In this document: positions 62,870 to 64,000 of the stretch, piece after piece
Layout of the letters: every line of letters starts with the position of its first letter
Position numbering within the stretch: the stretch's first letter is position 1
Source of the DNA: Opitutales bacterium
Lineage (GTDB): Bacteria > Verrucomicrobiota > Verrucomicrobiia > Opitutales > Seribacteraceae
Assembly (NCBI GenBank): GCA_028045305.1
Contig: JAOFTV010000004.1
Location: 62,001-126,000, forward strand
Direction: 5' to 3'
Length of the DNA stretch: 64,000 nucleotides
Translations under genes and position numbers: made by a program
Notes under the pieces: model-generated
Told to the model about the DNA's origin: nothing
The model's input: the letters and a program-made list of their open reading frames with translations, nothing else
The model's database searches: none

Positions 62870-63523
62870 ATGAGTAATTCTAGTCCATTAAAAATTCATC
62901 CATCTGCAGTCGTGGATGAGGGGGCAGTAATTGGTGAAGGTACAGCCATTTGGCATTTTTCTCATATTTGTGCGGGTGCAGTTATTGGAAATAGTTGTTC
63001 GCTTGGTCAAAATGTATTGGTAGCAGACAACGCCTGCCTCGGAAACAATGTGAAGGTACAAAACAATGTAGCAATTTACGGAGGTATAACCGTAGAGGAC
63101 GATGTCTTCCTCGGACCTTCCTGCGTGCTCTCCAATGTGACCAATCCCCGTTCGCAAGTGAGTCGAAAATCACTTTACGAAAAAACCCTGATCAAGCGAG
63201 GAGCAACGATAGGAGCCAATGCCACCATAGTCTGTGGAATTACACTCGGTCGCTACTGCTTTATTGGTGCTGGTGCCGTCATCACAAAAGATATTCCATG
63301 TTATGGGTTGGTATTAGGCAACCCCGGTAAATTGTCAGGTTACATGAGCCGCCATGGGCACAAGCTTACTTTTAACGAGTCGGGTAGGGCAACCTGTCCA
63401 GAATCAAAGTTTGTGTATGAAAAAGTAGATCAGCAAGTCAGATGCTTGGATTTGAATGAAGATGAACCTTTGCCCACCGACCTTTCTATTGGGTCACAGG
63501 GTTACGATTCTTTTAAAAGCTAA
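62870..63523 (+). CDS. Hexapeptide-repeat N-acetyltransferase (WbpD-like)
   Basis: 217 aa from the ATG at 62870 (MSNSSPLKIHPSAVVDEGAVIGEGTAIWHFSHI); a TTG at 62852 that overlaps the previous stop is an alternative. Left-handed beta-helix repeats run to about residue 160 (GNNVKVQNNVAIYGGITVEDDVFLGPSCVLSNVTNPRS...GANATIVCGITLGRYCFIGAGAVITKD). This is the WbpD/WlbB pattern for 3-N-acetylation of UDP-GlcNAc3N-A. An aminotransferase (WbpE) is needed for the same route but is not in the window. Confidence 0.92.
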   Translation: MSNSSPLKIHPSAVVDEGAVIGEGTAIWHFSHICAGAVIGNSCSLGQNVLVADNACLGNNVKVQNNVAIYGGITVEDDVFLGPSCVLSNVTNPRSQVSRKSLYEKTLIKRGATIGANATIVCGITLGRYCFIGAGAVITKDIPCYGLVLGNPGKLSGYMSRHGHKLTFNESGRATCPESKFVYEKVDQQVRCLDLNEDEPLPTDLSIGSQGYDSFKS

Positions 63524-63581
63524 GTGACTCACCAAAATAAAGACAAAAAAATCAAGAAATGCTATTCGCTTACTTGAAAGT

Positions 63582-63644
63582 ATGGAGTCGTTGAAAGAAG
63601 GAAAAATTATCGAGACTAGCCTTTCTGAACTACCTCATAAGTAA
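63582..63644 (+). other. Short open frame or gene remnant before gmd
   Basis: The frame from 63528 to the TAA at 63642-63644 reads TKKSRNAIRLLESMESLKEGKIIETSLSELPHK, which looks protein-like. The only ATG in it (63582) gives a 20-residue peptide. It may be the end of a decayed gene, a tiny peptide, or chance. No ribosome binding site is evident. Confidence 0.2.
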
Positions 63645-63670
63645 CCACTTTTTTCTATTAACATTCTAAC

Positions 63671-64000
63671 ATGCCTGTAGCCCTTATCACCGGAATTACC
63701 GGGCAAGACGGTTCTTATCTTACGGAATTGCTTTTGGAAAAAGGATACTCTGTGCATGGTGTTGTTCGGCGGTCCAGTTCGATGAACCGTTGGCGGATCG
63801 ACCATTTGGTCCAAGATGAAAATATTTATGGTAAGTCGCTGTATTTACATTATGCCGATTTGTCCGATGATGCATCCCTTCGCCGAATTTTATCCAAAGT
63901 AAATCCAGATGAAGTCTATCACTTGGCAGGCCAAAGCCATGTGGCCTTGAGCTTTGAGATACCTGAGCTTACTACGCATGAAATCGCCAATGCGACCCTC
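63671..64000 (+). CDS. gmd: GDP-mannose 4,6-dehydratase, N-terminal part (cut by window end)
   Basis: The frame is open from the ATG at 63671 to the window edge (110 codons). The opening [36 protein letters not shown] is diagnostic, followed by [18 protein letters not shown] and [25 protein letters not shown]. It converts GDP-mannose to the 4-keto-6-deoxy form used for GDP-fucose, rhamnose or perosamine. The 147-base gap before it ends the coupled sugar gene run. The ORF track lists no entry because no stop lies in the window. Confidence 0.95.
   Translation, partial: MPVALITGITGQDGSYLTELLLEKGYSVHGVVRRSSSMNRWRIDHLVQDENIYGKSLYLHYADLSDDASLRRILSKVNPDEVYHLAGQSHVALSFEIPELTTHEIANATL

Noticed and set aside
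1-64000. CRISPR arrays, insertion sequences, rRNA and tRNA genes
   Set aside because: I looked for regularly spaced repeats, transposase motifs with terminal inverted repeats, and cloverleaf or rRNA signatures, and saw none; a tRNA or covariance scan would be needed to exclude them fully.

Overview
The window looks like chromosomal DNA from a Gram-negative bacterium, most likely a Verrucomicrobiota member near Opitutae/Puniceicoccales. I infer this from lineage-typical protein types: terpene-cyclase-fold repeat proteins with a membrane anchor, a secreted protein with two GRVGTGD...RGLGP modules, a serine protease ending in an aromatic 'LGW' module, and a GbsR-type regulator inside an exopolysaccharide cluster. 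LpxA, Wzi and a Wza-like exporter show that there is an outer membrane. Base composition is moderate and codon use looks even. I see no rRNA, tRNA, insertion sequence, prophage or CRISPR.

Layout. 1-7.9 kb: small secreted proteins; a minus-strand run of a membrane-anchored terpene-cyclase-fold protein, an azurin and an Nramp-like transporter; then a plus-strand run of a YdjY-domain protein, a second terpene-cyclase-fold protein and an unknown secreted protein. 8-13.1 kb: housekeeping genes ftsY, aroB, an unknown gene, lpxA, an IscA-type protein, infC and crcB. 13.2-15.4 kb: a Pro/Ser-rich secreted protein and a secreted trypsin-like protease. 15.4-27.2 kb: a first surface-polysaccharide region with a Wzm-type permease, GT4 glycosyltransferase, SDR, secreted repeat protein, methyltransferase-GT2-GT2 fusion, LpxL-like acyltransferase, Wzt-type ATPase on the opposite strand, and a nucleotide-rhamnose set (reductase, rmlB, rmlA). 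No rmlC is present; the reductase resembles the bifunctional plant/viral NRS/ER enzyme, which would explain this.

27.2-32.3 kb: metK-ahcY (methyl cycle) ending in a clear intrinsic terminator, obgE, two tiny unknown genes and yaaA. 32.5-40.7 kb: a ten-gene cation/proton antiporter operon in Mbh-like order (E-F-G-DUF4040-B-C-D-D'-small protein-D''), with three antiporter-type subunits that all keep the TM5 Glu and TM7 Lys. 40.8-42.3 kb: lytic transglycosylase and a XerC/D recombinase. 42.3-48.4 kb: a purine operon (purS, FAA-hydrolase-family gene, purQ, purL, and a long Bacteroidetes-style purF). 48.5-53.7 kb: HNH endonuclease with its own promoter, GAF-GAF histidine kinase, and glnD on the minus strand.

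53.8-64 kb: a second polysaccharide cluster with wzi, a very long SLBB exporter, GbsR/MarR regulator, Wzz-type chain-length protein, then a tightly coupled sugar-nucleotide set (WbpA-type dehydrogenase, epimerase, WbpB-type oxidoreductase, WbpD-type acetyltransferase) and the start of gmd, cut by the window edge. These genes overlap by NTGA junctions, one of which appears to use CTG as start codon.

I did not find a clearly new defence or mobile system. The most unusual items are the NRS/ER-like rhamnose reductase, the antiporter operon with basic-tailed subunits, the Nramp-like protein lacking the metal motifs beside an azurin, the probable CTG start, and several promoters placed so close to start codons that leaderless mRNAs are likely. 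Family names rest on reading motifs by eye; no database search was run.
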